In this document: one piece after another, positions 1 to 9,889 of the stretch | Position numbering within the stretch: position 1 is the first letter of the stretch | Layout of the letters: the number at the start of each line of letters is the position of its first letter | Origin: Symbiodinium natans | Lineage: Eukaryota; Sar; Dinophyceae; Suessiales; Symbiodiniaceae | Direction: 5' to 3' | DNA length: 64,000 bases | Assembly (NCBI GenBank): GCA_905221605.1 | Contig: CAJNDS010001001.1 | Span: 931,049-995,048, forward strand | Translations under genes and position numbers: made by a program | Notes under the pieces: generated by a model | The model's input: only the letters and a program-made list of their open reading frames with translations | Told to the model about the DNA's origin: nothing | Database searches by the model: none

Positions 1-451
1 GTGATCTAAGATACAGTCCCCGCTTGGGGTCTCCAACTACATTCCTTAAGGGGTTCTACAGGGTACCTCATTCCCTCATTCCCTGCTAGAGATAATTCAA
101 GCATTTTTTGACCGAACAGCCCCCTCAGGTGCAACTTCTAGGTCGATGGGGGTACCCCACGGGCGCGACTTTGAAGTGTGGGGTTTGGGGGTTTAGGGCT
201 TGGGGTTTAAGGTTCACAAAGACTCAACATACAGGCAGGTGGAACATCTACAGGCAGCGGGAACATCTACGGGCCCCGTTTCAACCCGGTGCCTGCCAAC
301 ACTGCCGTATCTCTGCCGCCTGGAGTAGGGCTCAGCGTGCGTTTTGAACCCTGAGGCCTGGGGTGCCCCCCACACCCCAAACCCTGCACCCTACACCCTC
401 AACCCCCAAACATCTTCAGAGAGCAGCTATGAGAAAAGGCCTTAACTGTTT

Positions 452-525
452 GGGTTTAGGGTTTAGGGTTTAGGGTTTAGGGTTTAGGGTTTGGGGTTTA
501 GGGTTTAGGGTTTAGGGTTTAGGGT
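452..525 (+). repeat. TTTAGGG telomere-type array
   Basis: About ten near-perfect TTTAGGG units lie inside the window, with one TTTGGGG variant. Unique sequence flanks both sides, so this is an interstitial array and not a chromosome end. The bases before it (CTTTAACTGTTTG|GGTTTAGGG) offer a possible donor. Confidence 0.9.
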
Positions 526-627
526 ACTACTTCATGCCCAGAGAGCCACACAACAATCAAGCCTGGCCAGCCCTTTTCTAAGCACTTTCCAACCCCAAAT
601 CCCGAAAGCACCCCAAGCCCTGACGTT

Positions 628-850
628 GGGATGTTCCCCCGGTATAGACTAACAGTCCTGAAAATTGGGATTCTCGTACCCCCCCATTATAACCCCTACT
701 TTAAGGACTGTGAGTCTAGGCTGCCCAGTAACCCAGGCTTAAAAAGGGTGCCCTTTTTTGCTTAAAGGGGTTTATAAGGGAACCTAAACCCCCCAAAAAG
801 GGAATAAGGGTACTACTGGGCAGCCTAGTAGTATAAGGGGGAACTTCCGA
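628..850. mobile_element. Nested foldback elements: family B inside family C
   Basis: Family C starts GGGATGTTCCCCC, carries AACAGTCCT in one arm and AGGACTGT in the other, and should end GTATAAGGGGGAAC. Here its right arm is interrupted at about 710 by a complete family B element (716-832) with ends GGCTGCCCAGTA and TACTGGGCAGCC. CTAG flanks both sides of the insert and may be a target duplication. The C end resumes at about 833. B therefore inserted after C. Confidence 0.75.
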
Positions 851-1206
851 ACCCTGAAGCTGTTAATATCCGCCCTGAACCAGCCACTGACGAGGCAAAA
901 CACCCCAAATGCTAAGGAGAGGCAGACCCGCAACAGTCGCCAACGGCTCAAAAGGCGCAAGGGGTTTAGGGTTTAGAGTTTAGGGTTTAGGGTTGGGTTA
1001 GGACACCCCCAAATCACCTTAGGGAAAAACGCGATTCGAAAAGAGACAGAAGTTTGGGGCCTCCTTTTTGCATCAAAAGGGTGGGCTTTCGGGAAAACAG
1101 TTCGAAAAGGAGGGATGCAAACGACCTAAAACCCACAGGTTTAGGGAGACTTTTGCACAAGCCCGCTGTGGGCTTGAGTAACTTTTGGGGTGTGGCATAT
1201 CACTTG

Positions 1207-1498
1207 GAGGTTCAGGGTACTTATCACCCTAATTATAACTCTACTTACAAGCCCCCTAAGTAGGTGATAAGTAGACTTCTTCATTGGGGCTATATATGAA
1301 GTAGGGTATATATATATATATATGTATCTTGTTTTGGTGAGTGTATATAAGGTTCCTTTTTAAAATTGGTGAGTGCACATATGCTGGGTGGCCTTTGGGG
1401 GTACAAGAAATATGAACCCTACTTCCCTAAGCCCTAAACCCTAAACCCTGAACCCTAAACCCTGCTTCATAGAAGTACCCATGAACCTCCAGGTAGGG
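1207..1498. mobile_element. Family A foldback element with nested TA and CCCTAAA tracts
   Basis: The left end is CACTTGGAGGTTCAGGGTAC and the right end is GTACCCATGAACCTCCAGG, its inverted repeat. The interior holds a TA microsatellite (about 1310-1322) and a short degenerate CCCTAAA tract (about 1435-1465). At 292 bp it is longer than most family A copies because of these internal expansions. Confidence 0.7.
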
Positions 1499-1604
1499 CA
1501 TATTAGGGAGGGCGCAAGAGGTGCTCAGGAAGCCCCCCCTACATTTCGAAATCGCCACCACCCTAAAACCTTAAAAAAAAACCCACACCCGAAGCCCTAA
1601 ACCG

Positions 1605-1795
1605 AACCCTAAACCCTAAACCCTAAACCCTAAACCCTAAACCCTAAACCCTAAACCCTAAACCCTAAACCCTAAACCCTAAACCCTAAACCCTAAACCC
1701 TAAACCCTAAACCCTAAACCCTAAACCCTAACCCTAAACCCTAAACCCTAAACCCTAAACCCTCAACCCTAAACCCTAAACCCTAAACCCTACCC
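1605..1795 (-). repeat. CCCTAAA telomere-type array, the longest in the first 10 kb
   Basis: About 27 CCCTAAA units, with one short unit near 1730 and one CCCTCAA variant. Unique sequence lies on both sides. Read on the minus strand, the array starts GTTTAGGG and could act as a splice donor. Confidence 0.9.
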
Positions 1796-1987
1796 CTGTG
1801 ATGAAGATGTAAGCCCTGAACCAGAATCAAGTTTAGGGTGCAGGGCTCCAAACTTTCAAGCTTCTCAAGCAAGTTGCCACTGCGCTGGGCAAGTGCAGCT
1901 CCTCGAACTCATCCTCGCAATCTTGAGAAGAAGCCCCAAACGACAACCCCTCGAACAACATGAAGCCCTCAGAAGGGTAAAATAGGT

Positions 1988-2080
1988 TGGGATGTTCCCC
2001 CTTTTACTAACAGCCCTTATAGGGATTATGGTAGGGGGAACTAGTCCCGATTCAGGACAGTATAAGGGGGAACATCCCAA
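1988..2080. mobile_element. Family C foldback element
   Basis: The ends are TTGGGATGTTCCCCCTT and AAGGGGGAACATCCCAA, a near-perfect 17-bp inverted repeat. The interior is a short imperfect hairpin with no coding capacity. It has the same ends as the copies at 38851, 49843 and 55812. Confidence 0.8.
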
Positions 2081-2279
2081 GTAGAAACGTATGTGGATTA
2101 TTTTCTTCTATTTTTGGAGGGGTTCTTAAGCAAATAGTGGCAAACCATCAACAGGATCCCTCTTTTGGAACCACAAAGGGAAGTTGTCCAACAAACAAAC
2201 ATCCCGCGGTCCGAGACGTGAACCAAAGATAAGTGTTGGCTACTAGAATGCCTAAGAAACAGCTCAAGTGAAAGATTTT

Positions 2280-2425
2280 GGGGTACTATAATTCCTGAGA
2301 AACAGCTGGAATAATTTGGGGGGGGGGTACTCTAATTCCTCAGAAACACCTAAGAATTGCATGTTTTCTTGTTTTTTTGTTTTTTTTTTTTTGGGGGGGG
2401 GGTACTACAATCCCTGAGAAACAGC
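2280..2425 (+). repeat. Triplicated unit with growing T/G tracts
   Basis: Three copies of a unit ending GGGTACT(A/C)(T/C)AATTCCT(G/C)AGAAACA lie about 50-75 bp apart. Each is preceded by a T-run joined to a G-run, from 4T/4G in the first copy to about 15T/10G in the last. This looks like local duplication with homopolymer expansion. Confidence 0.6.
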
Positions 2426-2937
2426 CAAATTTATGTTGATAATTCCTAAGAACCCTAAACCCTAAACCCTAAACCCTAAACCCTAAACCCCTAAGAAGCA
2501 GGTAAACTCATTTTGGGCGAGGGCTGGAGCTTACAAAAAGCAGACGTCGGGGGCTTGGGGTCCTCGACTCTCAGGCCTGAGCCCGGTTTAGGGTTTGGGG
2601 TTGAGGGTTTAGGGTTTAGGGTTTGGGGTTTAGGGTTTAGGGTTTAGGGTTTAGGGTTTAGGGTTTAGGGTTTAGGAGCCCGAGAAGCCCTTTTGTTGCA
2701 TCCTAAACCCCCTGACCCCCTAAAACTCTACCGTCAGGTTTCCCAAGACCCTAAACTCTAAACCCTATAAACCCTGAACCCTAAACTCCATAAACCCTGA
2801 ACCCTAAACCCTATAAAGCCCCCAAACCACCCTAGACTACATGGCGTGTCAAAGGCTTAGGGGGTCCAAAGGCACCCAACTGGAAGCCAAGGCCTTGCAA
2901 TAGAGCCCAGCATGTGTGTGCGTTCAGTCGGCTGGGT

Positions 2938-3095
2938 CTGGGGTTTGGGGTTTGGGGTTTGGGGTTTAGGGATTAGGGTTTAGGGTTTGGGGTTTGGGGT
3001 TTGGGGTTTGGGGTTTGGGGTTTGGGGTTTGGGGTTTGGGGTTTGGGGTTTGGGGTTTAGGGTTTGGGGTTTGGGGTTTGGGGTTTCGGGTTTCG
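2938..3095 (+). repeat. Variant TTTGGGG array
   Basis: About 20 units, mostly TTTGGGG with scattered TTTAGGG. It is the only long tract in the window where the A-to-G variant dominates. It may represent spread of one mutated unit by slippage. Confidence 0.85.
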
Positions 3096-3591
3096 GGTTT
3101 GGTCGCTGGGGTTGGGGGTCTGGGGTTTAGGGTTCGACGTTCAGGGTCTGGGGTGTAGGGCTTAGGGCTTCGAGGGCGGGGGGGTCCGCCAAGCCCGCAT
3201 TCCGGCTTTGAGCTACAGCTCCTGGTGAGGGTTTCATGTAGGAGCCCTAAGCGGCAAACCCCTGAACCCTAAACTTTGACCCTAAACCTTAACCCCTACC
3301 AGCCCTAAGCTCTAAACCCGTCTAAAGTGATGATGTGTGTAACAGGGGGTTCTGCTTTCGTACGGGATCCGAAGTATGGGCCCTTAATGTGGGTCCCCTG
3401 TATACGGGCCGATACTTCGGATCCCTTTAGATCCCTCCAAACAAGGGGAAGGGACCAGGCTAAGGGCCCACGATTCCAACCCTAAACCCTAAACCCTAAC
3501 CCTAAACCCTAAACCCTACGGTACAAGTGATGATGTTTGTAACAGCGGGGGTCCTGCTTTAGGGTTTTCCGGGGGGGAGCTTCGGGCCTAC

Positions 3592-3645
3592 GAAAGCCCA
3601 AAGCCAGCCGGCCTCATGCACTTGCTGGTACTTCTGGATGACCGC
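3592..3645 (-). CDS. Candidate internal exon, function unknown
   Basis: Eighteen open codons (AVIQKYQQVHEAGWLWAF) lie between an acceptor CTGTATCTGAG| and a donor TTC|GTAGGCC. First-position G is 7 of 18. The frame stays open upstream for about ten more codons. The arrangement suggests membership in the same minus-strand gene as the island at 4161-4230, but intervening exons were not resolved. No domain was recognised. Confidence 0.35.
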
Positions 3646-4160
3646 CTCAGATACAGGGGGTGCAGCCAGGCACCAGGACACTTTAGGGTTTAGGGATGTT
3701 AGGGATGCTAGGGTTTAGGGTTTTGGGGTTAGGGATATTGGGGACATTAGGGTCGTATGCTTTTGGGGACCCAAGAGGGATGATTTAGAGAACTGCGATC
3801 ACGAACGTATCCACCTTGTTATTGGGCCAGGTTATGGGGCTTTCTCGGAGGGCTACATCTCCTTCCCTAGATGCCCGGCAACACCCCCTGAAAGACGCTA
3901 CATAAACTGTTAGGGTTTAGGGTTTAGGGTTTAGGGTTTAGGATTTAAGGTTTAGGGGTCAGGGTTTTAGGCCTGTATGGCATGCGTTTCGACTCTCACG
4001 CTCGCGCAAGGCAGGCTTGGGTTTTGGGGGGTTCATGCCTGTAAACCCGATGCAACACACCTGAATGCCATGCCCACGACCTCAGTTAGGGTTTAAGGTT
4101 TAGGGTCTAGGGTTCAGGTTCAGGGTTCAGGGTGCGGGGTTTAGGGTTTAGGGTCCACAC

Positions 4161-4230
4161 GGAAGTGCCATGGTGCATCGTTGAGCTCCACTTGTGAAAC
4201 GCTGCCTTCTTCCTCGGAGTCGAGGGGCTG
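4161..4230 (-). CDS. Candidate internal exon, acidic
   Basis: Twenty-three codons include the acidic stretch LDSEEEGSVSQVELNDAP. The acceptor is CTTGTAG| and the donor C|GTGTGG. First-position G is 10 of 23. Telomere-type arrays lie on both sides, consistent with introns. Function unknown. Confidence 0.4.
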
Positions 4231-5164
4231 CTACAAGCTTCTCTGTTGCCCCAACCCAACATAATAGTAACCCTAAACCCTAGACCTTAAACCCTAAACC
4301 CCAAAAGCCATTTATAGCCCTTGTTGATACCATAGGGTTTAGACTGCAACACGCATAAGGAGAGCCCCAGGTAGAGTCAAGCTCCAGGGTCTGGTTTCCG
4401 GGGTCAGTAGTTCGGGTTTGGGTGTTCCCTCCCATGCTAACAGTTCCTGGGAGGCCCGATCATGGGGGTTTAGGGTTTAGGGTTTAGGGTTTGGGGTTTA
4501 GGGTATTATTCCCCATTAAGGGCGCCCAGACCCCCCGGTTCCCCTCCTCTAAACCCCCCTCCCCGGTGACTCACGAGCGGTGCTTGAATTCATATCTGCA
4601 CCCCAAACCCTAAACCCCAAACCCTAACCCCCAAACCCCAAACCCTAAACCCCAAACCCCAAACCCCGTAAACCCCGTAAACCCCAAACATGTCTGCGCT
4701 CATGTCTTCACACCCTGCCCGTCAGTTGACCCTCTCCGGGGCCTCTCGAAGCTAATTCGGTTTAGGGTTTAGGGTTTAGGGTTTAGGGTTTAGGGTTTAG
4801 GGTGAAGCCCTACAGGTTTAGGGTTGAACTAGGCTGATTCGGGTTTATATTAGGATTTATATTAGGGTTTATACTAGGGCTTATATAGGGTTTAAGGTAT
4901 TTTATATTGGGGCTTATATAAGGTTTATGTAGGGGTTATGTGGTGCTTGTAGGGCTTCTAGAGGGCTCAGAGGGTTTACAGTTTCTACAGAGTTTAGGGC
5001 TTAGAAAGGTTCACAGAGTTTACAGGGTTTCTAGGCTTTTCTGAATTCGGATTATTCTAAACCCTAACCCTAAACCCTGAACCCTAAACCCTAAATCCTA
5101 GGGATTCCGGGGTCTCCTGTGGCTTCAGGGTTTCGAGAGTTTCCTTAGGGCTTCTAGGGTCTAG

Positions 5165-5273
5165 GTTGCCCAGTAACCTAGGATGAAAAAGGGTGCCCTT
5201 GTTTGCTTAAAGGGGTTTATAAGGGAACCTAAACCTACCAAAAAGGGAATAAAGGTACTACTGGGCATCCTAG
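5165..5273. mobile_element. Family B foldback element
   Basis: It begins GGTTGCCCAGTAACCTAGG and ends GGTACTACTGGGCATCC. It shares the interior AAAGGGTGCCC...GGGAACCTAAACC...GGGAATAA with the copy at 716. The start GTAACCTAGG and the end CCTAG supply a GT...AG pair. Confidence 0.75.
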
Positions 5274-5384
5274 GGGCTTGATGTCTGTATGGATCGACAT
5301 GTTTTTTCGCCCCCCAAAGCCTAAAGGCCTTCCCATGCGCCGGGGGCGGTGCGAGCCCTAAACCCTAAACCCTAAACCCTAAAC

Positions 5385-5419
5385 CAGAATCTCAAGATTC
5401 AGATCATGCACCTCATCCT
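5385..5419 (-). CDS. Candidate small exon with a telomeric donor
   Basis: Reads DEVHDLNLEIL between GGAAG| and CTG|GTTTAGGGTTTAGGG. First-position G is 5 of 11. The donor GT is the first two bases of the telomere-type array, one of the clearest such cases. It is short, so it could be chance. Confidence 0.35.
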
Positions 5420-5778
5420 CTTCCAATTAGTCCCAAGTGTCGGATATGAAATGTTCTACCCTCTACTGCAGCATACGAAGCCTACGAACCTTAAACCCCT
5501 GCACCCCACAATTTACCCACAACCGCACCTGGATGACCCCTTCGCCCTACCAAAACTCCGCTAAGAAAGCCGGGCATCGCTGAGTTCGGCGGTGACTTCC
5601 CCTTCCTTACTTCTCCAACAGCCAGGGGCAAAAAAGACTTAAACTTTTACGTTTCCTACCAAATACAATGAAAGCCAAAAAAGCTTAAACGTTCCTGATT
5701 CCTACTAAATGAATAGTCACCCCAAAAAACCCCATTACTACCAAAATATGATTCAACCCAAAAAGAGTTTAACAAGTT

Positions 5779-5846
5779 CAACTCTTGGCTGAGTAAGACT
5801 CTTCCTCCTCCACGTCGTCGGTGACATGCTCCGTCATCTCCATCTC
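5779..5846 (-). CDS. Candidate C-terminal exon with acidic tail
   Basis: After the acceptor CCGTTGCAG| the frame reads DGDDGACHDDVEEEESYSAK, one more Ser and a TGA stop at 5779-5781. Fourteen of 21 codons begin with G, an extreme coding bias. The tail is acidic. Minus-strand islands at 6272-6371, 6874-6925 and 7297-7415 could be upstream exons of the same gene. No family recognised. Confidence 0.45.
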
Positions 5847-6271
5847 CTGCAACGGCAGCGGGGTCGATTCGTCCAACCCTAAACCCTAAACCCTAAACCC
5901 TAACCCCTAAACCCTAAACCCTAAACCTATGCGAGTCAAGGGGACTCTCCCTTGCACCCCGCAGGTGCCAGAGGGTTTAGGGTTTCGGGTTTAGGGTTTA
6001 GGGTTTGGGGACCCTGTGTTAAGATCCTCTAAGGAACTATTGAGGGGCTATATCTGGAGTGTCTTAAGGGAAACTCTTAAGGGTACAACCTTAGGGTTGC
6101 GAGTCCTCATGCCCTGAGTGAGCTCGCTGGTAGACGTGCACAGAACCCTAAAGCCATCTGAACCCTATAGGGTTTAGGGTTTAGGGTTTAGGGTTTAGGG
6201 TTTAGGGTTTAGGGCATCTGCACCCTAACGGGAACCCATAACCCTGAAACCAAAAACCCTAACACATTCTC

Positions 6272-6371
6272 AACTCCACCAGCCCTGACGCGCCCTTTCC
6301 AGGGGGTCGCTGTTACAGCACCATCCCTACCCCTAAGCCCGCTTGCAACTGTCCTGCATCGACTCTGTGCC
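6272..6371 (-). CDS. Candidate internal exon
   Basis: A frame of about 33 codons (including TVASGLRGRDGAVTATPWKG) is open between the acceptor TTCCTGGCACAG| and GTGTTAGGG. The donor coincides with a TTAGGG-like tract. Function unknown; edges are uncertain by a few codons. Confidence 0.3.
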
Positions 6372-6654
6372 AGGAAGAACCCGAAGGAACAAAACCCTAA
6401 ACCGGAAAGAGGGCCCTAAACCCTAAACCCTAAACCCTAAACCCTAAACCCTAAACCCTAAACCCTTATAAACCCTAACCCTAAACCCTGAACCCTAAAG
6501 CCGAAAAGTCTAGGCCAGCGTGCGGACCGAGATTCGCCCCCCTTCGAAACCTTCTTGTCGGGCGTATACTTGGAGGTTCGTTTGCTAGACCCTTTACTAT
6601 TTAGTCGCCTGCATCCTCCCTTGATTAGGGTTTAGGGTTTAGGGTTTAGGGTGA

Positions 6655-6766
6655 CTGAGGAGTAACCTAGGAATAAAAAGGGCACCCTTTTCGGTTCTAA
6701 GGGCATTACAAGGGAACCCCAACCCTAAAAAAGGAAAAAAGAGCCTTCTCCGGGTCCTAGTTTGGG
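6655..6766. mobile_element. Family B foldback element
   Basis: Starts GGAGTAACCTAGGAATAAAAAGGG and ends CCTTCTCCGGGTCCTAG. It contains GT at its left end and AG at its right end in the plus orientation. Confidence 0.65.
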
Positions 6767-6873
6767 GGTTTAGAAGTAGGGATGTAAGTGGTTTAGGGTT
6801 TAGGGCAAGTATGGCTATAACATGAGGGTACTGATGACCCCAGTCGTGAGCACCCATCTTCAAGCAGGGCTAC

Positions 6874-6925
6874 GTAGGGATTTTTGGCTTGAAGCTTGAA
6901 CTCCTGCATTTTCCTCTTGAGAGGG
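6874..6925 (-). CDS. Candidate internal exon, lysine/glutamine-rich
   Basis: Reads PLKRKMQEFKLQAKNPY after the acceptor CGAACCCAG|, with a possible donor TAC|GTAGCCC. The frame stays open for another 20 codons (VALLEDG...), so the donor may lie further left. The start phase fits the end of the island at 7297-7415. Function unknown. Confidence 0.4.
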
Positions 6926-7199
6926 CTGGGTTCGCGGGTTGGGGTTTAGGGTTTAGGGTTTAGGGTTTAGGGTTTAGGGTTCAGGGTTTAGGGTTTAGTG
7001 TTTAGGGTTTAGGGTTTAGTGTTTAGGGCCACATAAGCTTTATTGAGGTTCCTCTGTTGATCAATCTGGAGTAGGCTTGGATCCTTGCAAAAATTGATTT
7101 TTTATGGCTTTACAAGGATCATGTAAGGATTCTAGGGATCACAAAAAAAAGACAAGATAAAAACTCAAGCCTACCCCTGCAATGGGATTGTATAAAACT

Positions 7200-7296
7200 C
7201 GTTCTCTCGCTCTCTCTTGCTCTGTCTCTTGCTCTCTCTCTTGCTCTCTCTCTCTCTCTCTCCCCCTCTTTCTCTCTCCCTCTCTCTCTCTCTCTC
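7200..7296 (+). repeat. CT/CTTG microsatellite
   Basis: About 97 bp of (CT)n with CTTG and CCC interruptions. It directly abuts the donor side of the minus-strand island at 7297, which would then read GG|GAGAGAG, a GA donor if that island is an exon. Confidence 0.85.
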
Positions 7297-7415
7297 CCAG
7301 GCATTCGAAACGTCACACAATCCCCTCCTGAAAGAACCCTAAGTCGGTCCTCGGCGGGGGAGTCGGACATTGCACCCAAGCACTTTGGCGCGACTCGGTC
7401 GTTTCCAAAAGCGAT
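7297..7415 (-). CDS. Candidate internal exon
   Basis: Thirty-nine codons are open after the acceptor TTACCTCCCAAG|, beginning IAFGNDRVAPKCLGAMSD and ending VTFRMP plus two bases. A polypyrimidine run precedes the acceptor. The exon would end at a GA dinucleotide inside the CT repeat, not at GT. Non-GT donors are known from dinoflagellates, but the repeat may simply have disrupted the site. Function unknown. Confidence 0.4.
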
Positions 7416-7640
7416 CTTGGGAGGTAAAGGCCCCCCCCCCGGCCCTGCCTACATAAAGAAAAAGCTGCGGCGAGGGCGCGCGAGATTTGGGGGTTGAGGG
7501 TTCTGGGCTTCGGGTTCGGGTGGGTTTAGGGTTGAGGGTTGAGTGTCTCGGGTTTAGGGCTTAGGGCTTGGGGAGCCGCCAGGGTTTTCGGGCTAGAGGT
7601 TTTAGGGTTTGGAGTTGTCTTTTTGCCACCTGCAGAGCAG

Positions 7641-8520
7641 ACAAGCCGTTTGGAGTTATTGACTTTAAGGCTTGAGGGTGGGCTGGGGGGATTTGGGCTC
7701 GAAGGTGAGGGGTTAGGGTTTAGGGTTTAGGGTTTAGGGTTTAGGGTTTAGGGGACTGTTAATGTGACCTGTGCACTCCCCCCCCCCCCCCCGAAAGTTT
7801 CACCGTTCAGTTGCGGGGGGCTTGTGCGGCTTCTAGGCCTTCAAGTCAAGAAAGACCCTTTCAACTTTTTCCTAAACCCTATAATATAAACCCGAAAAAC
7901 CCGAAACCCTGAACCCTACAACCTAGAACCCTAAACCCTGTATCCCTATAACTTATAACCCTGTAACCCTCAAGCCTAAACCCTTTTTCCCTTTTGCAAC
8001 TTTAAACCTCGTTCGGCTCGTCAGCTGGGGCTCCCACCAGTGCTGGCCAAAAGAGGGCCACTTAGGAGAGCTATCTCGGTTACTTTAGAGGCCTCTTTGA
8101 TGGTTTAGGGTTTTGGGGTAGTTGCTGGGCAGGATGGCAAGGGGATAGTAGAGGTCATTAGGTTCACTGGTCTGGGTTTGCTTGGCAGTTGGTTGGTGCT
8201 GTGTCCTGGAAATTGGGTTTAGGCCCAACACCCTAAACCCCAAACCCTTTGCAGAACTAAACCCTTTAGGCCCTAAACCCTAAACCCTAAACCCCTAAAC
8301 CTTAACCCTAAAACCCTAAAACCCTAAAATCCCAAACCGACTGAACGTTCGCCCCCAGAGCCCTACAAAACTCGGCCGTCAAGCACCAGCATGTGCGTAG
8401 GGCTGCTTTGGTCCTAGGGTTTAGTTCCCTAAACCCTAAACCCTAAACCTTATAAACCCTAAACCCTAATTTTGTTTCTTGCTGTTTTACTCTGTGCTTA
8501 GAACGCCCCCCAAAGCATGA
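7641..8520 (+). CDS. Multi-exon gene model, C-terminal part, alpha-helical protein
   Basis: Proposed exons are 7641-7711, 7811-7844, 8066-8102, 8189-8216, 8359-8418 and 8502-8520, ending TGA. All phases match and codons are rich in first-position G. The segments include TSRLELLTLRLEGG, ESYLGYFRGLFD, ALQNSAVKHQHVRRAAL and the end TPPKA. HVRRAALVLG resembles a helical-repeat segment, but no family is claimed. Introns 1, 3 and 4 start GTTAGGG or GTTTAGG, and introns 3-5 contain telomere-type tracts. The last acceptor has a long polypyrimidine tract. The 5' end was not found. An open minus-strand island (8008-8060) lies between two of the exons. Confidence 0.4.
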
Positions 8521-8522
8521 AA

Positions 8523-8597
8523 CATCTTCCTTATAAGGGCAATATAGGGATTGTTTTCTTTGCGGGGGTTCTGAAGCAAATCTTAGTAGCTGTTGGT
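8523..8597. mobile_element. Family F foldback fragment
   Basis: Contains TTCCTTATAAGGGCAATATAGGGATTG and ends GGTTCTGAAGCAAAT. It matches the copy at 9187-9272 (TTCTTAAGCAAATAGTAG). It lies just after the proposed stop of the 7641-8520 model, so here it would be 3' untranslated or intergenic. Confidence 0.6.
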
Positions 8598-8636
8598 CCT
8601 AGCCGATCTGGTCTCTACCTGCCCCCCCTGGCACAT

Positions 8637-8850
8637 GCTTGATTCCCAAGTCTGGCTGCGGGAGGCAGAGTTGAAGGTTCAGAGATTGCGGCTCCAGAGC
8701 TCATCGTGCTTCTAGGGCTTAGGGTTTAGGGTTTAGGACTTAGGGTCCTAGGGCCTTAAGAACCCAAAGCCTACATGGTTGTAACCTAAGAAGCAGAGAT
8801 GAGGGCTGAGAGCTTACGGCTCAGAGTTCAAAGTACCAAACATCTTCTTG
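8637..8850 (+). CDS. Two tandem related coiled-coil-like islands
   Basis: An island at about 8651-8706 reads WLREAELKVQRLRLQSS. A second at 8793-8831 reads AEMRAESLRLRVQ. The two DNA segments align over about 43 bp, each is followed by a GT (GTGC, GTAC) at the aligned position, and TTTAGGG tracts separate them. This looks like a duplicated exon of a coiled-coil protein. Confidence 0.35.
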
Positions 8851-9186
8851 GCCCTGGACCAGGAGGCTGACAGTGATGCCCACGTGCAGACGGAATTCTT
8901 CCCCAAACCCTCAATCCTTTGACCTCTCAACCCTAAACCCTAAACCCTAAACCCTAAACCCTAAACCCTAAACCCTAAACCCTAAACCCTAAACCCTAAA
9001 CCCTAACCCTAAACGCTAAAAGTTATAAACCCTAAGCCCTAAACCCTAAACGAGAAAGCGCCAGGCTGAAGTGCAAACCACGAATCCCTGCAACCCCAAC
9101 CCGCAGCGCCACTTGGAGGTTCATGGTTCCTTCTGCTACGAATTGCTTCGGAACCCCAAAAACTCAGAGAGAAAAACACACACACA

Positions 9187-9361
9187 CATATTCTTCCTTA
9201 TAAGGGTAATGTAGGGATTGTGACTTTATGTTTTTTTGTTTGGGAGGGTGGTTCTTAAGCAAATAGTAGTAAAGGTAGGGGTAGAAGAAGGGTAACTACG
9301 GGTATAACTTTATGCAGGGTACATATAACCCTACCTATAAGTAACCATGGACTTCCAAGAC
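9187..9361. mobile_element. Family F element joined to a family A fragment
   Basis: Family F runs from TTCTTCCTTATAAGGGTAATG to TTCTTAAGCAAATAGTAG. From about 9285 a family A interior follows (GGGTAACTACGG...) and ends at ATGGACTTCCAAG. The left end of A is missing, perhaps because F inserted into it. Confidence 0.5.
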
Positions 9362-9889
9362 TTCCCCTCGTAGTTGGGTTGCCCGCAAGAAGCTTCAGAC
9401 ACGATCGCACAGTAACATGTCCTTGAGGGTGTCGGCTTATAGGGTTTGGTGTTTAGGGTTTCGGGTGTAGGGTTCAGGGTGAGTAACCCAATGTTCCACA
9501 GTCTTACAGTCTTACCTAAGCCGCAGGCCGCCTAGTTAAGCTTCCCGAAGCTGGATCGCTCTAAACCCTGAACCCTAAACCCTAAAACCCTAAACCCTAG
9601 ACCCTAAATCCCTCGCCCTAAACCGTGCTTAGACTTCCAAAATACAATCAAGCTCTTGGCTTTTCCTGATGCCAACTGACCCCCGCAACCGTGAGCCTAA
9701 CTTAAACCCTACAACCCTAAACCCAGAAAGCCCCGGACCCTAAACCCTAAACCGCAAGCAAGAAACCCCAAAGCCTCTCACATCCCTAAACCCTAAACCC
9801 TAGACCCTAAACCCTTAAAGCTTTTGGAAAGGAACACCTAGCGCCACGCTAGCGCTATCCTAGCGCCTACATGGGGGAGAGCCGGAAAC

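Noticed and set aside
1-530. Chromosome end or telomere at the left edge
   Set aside because: The first array starts only at about 450, is short, and the same kind of array recurs in both orientations throughout, so it is not terminal.
3771-4020. Plus-strand two-exon model split by a pure telomere-type intron (HERIHLVIGPGYG... then YGMRFDSHAR...)
   Set aside because: Attractive, but the minus strand is equally open (EGDVALRESPITWPNNK) and neighbouring islands are on the minus strand; not decidable by eye.
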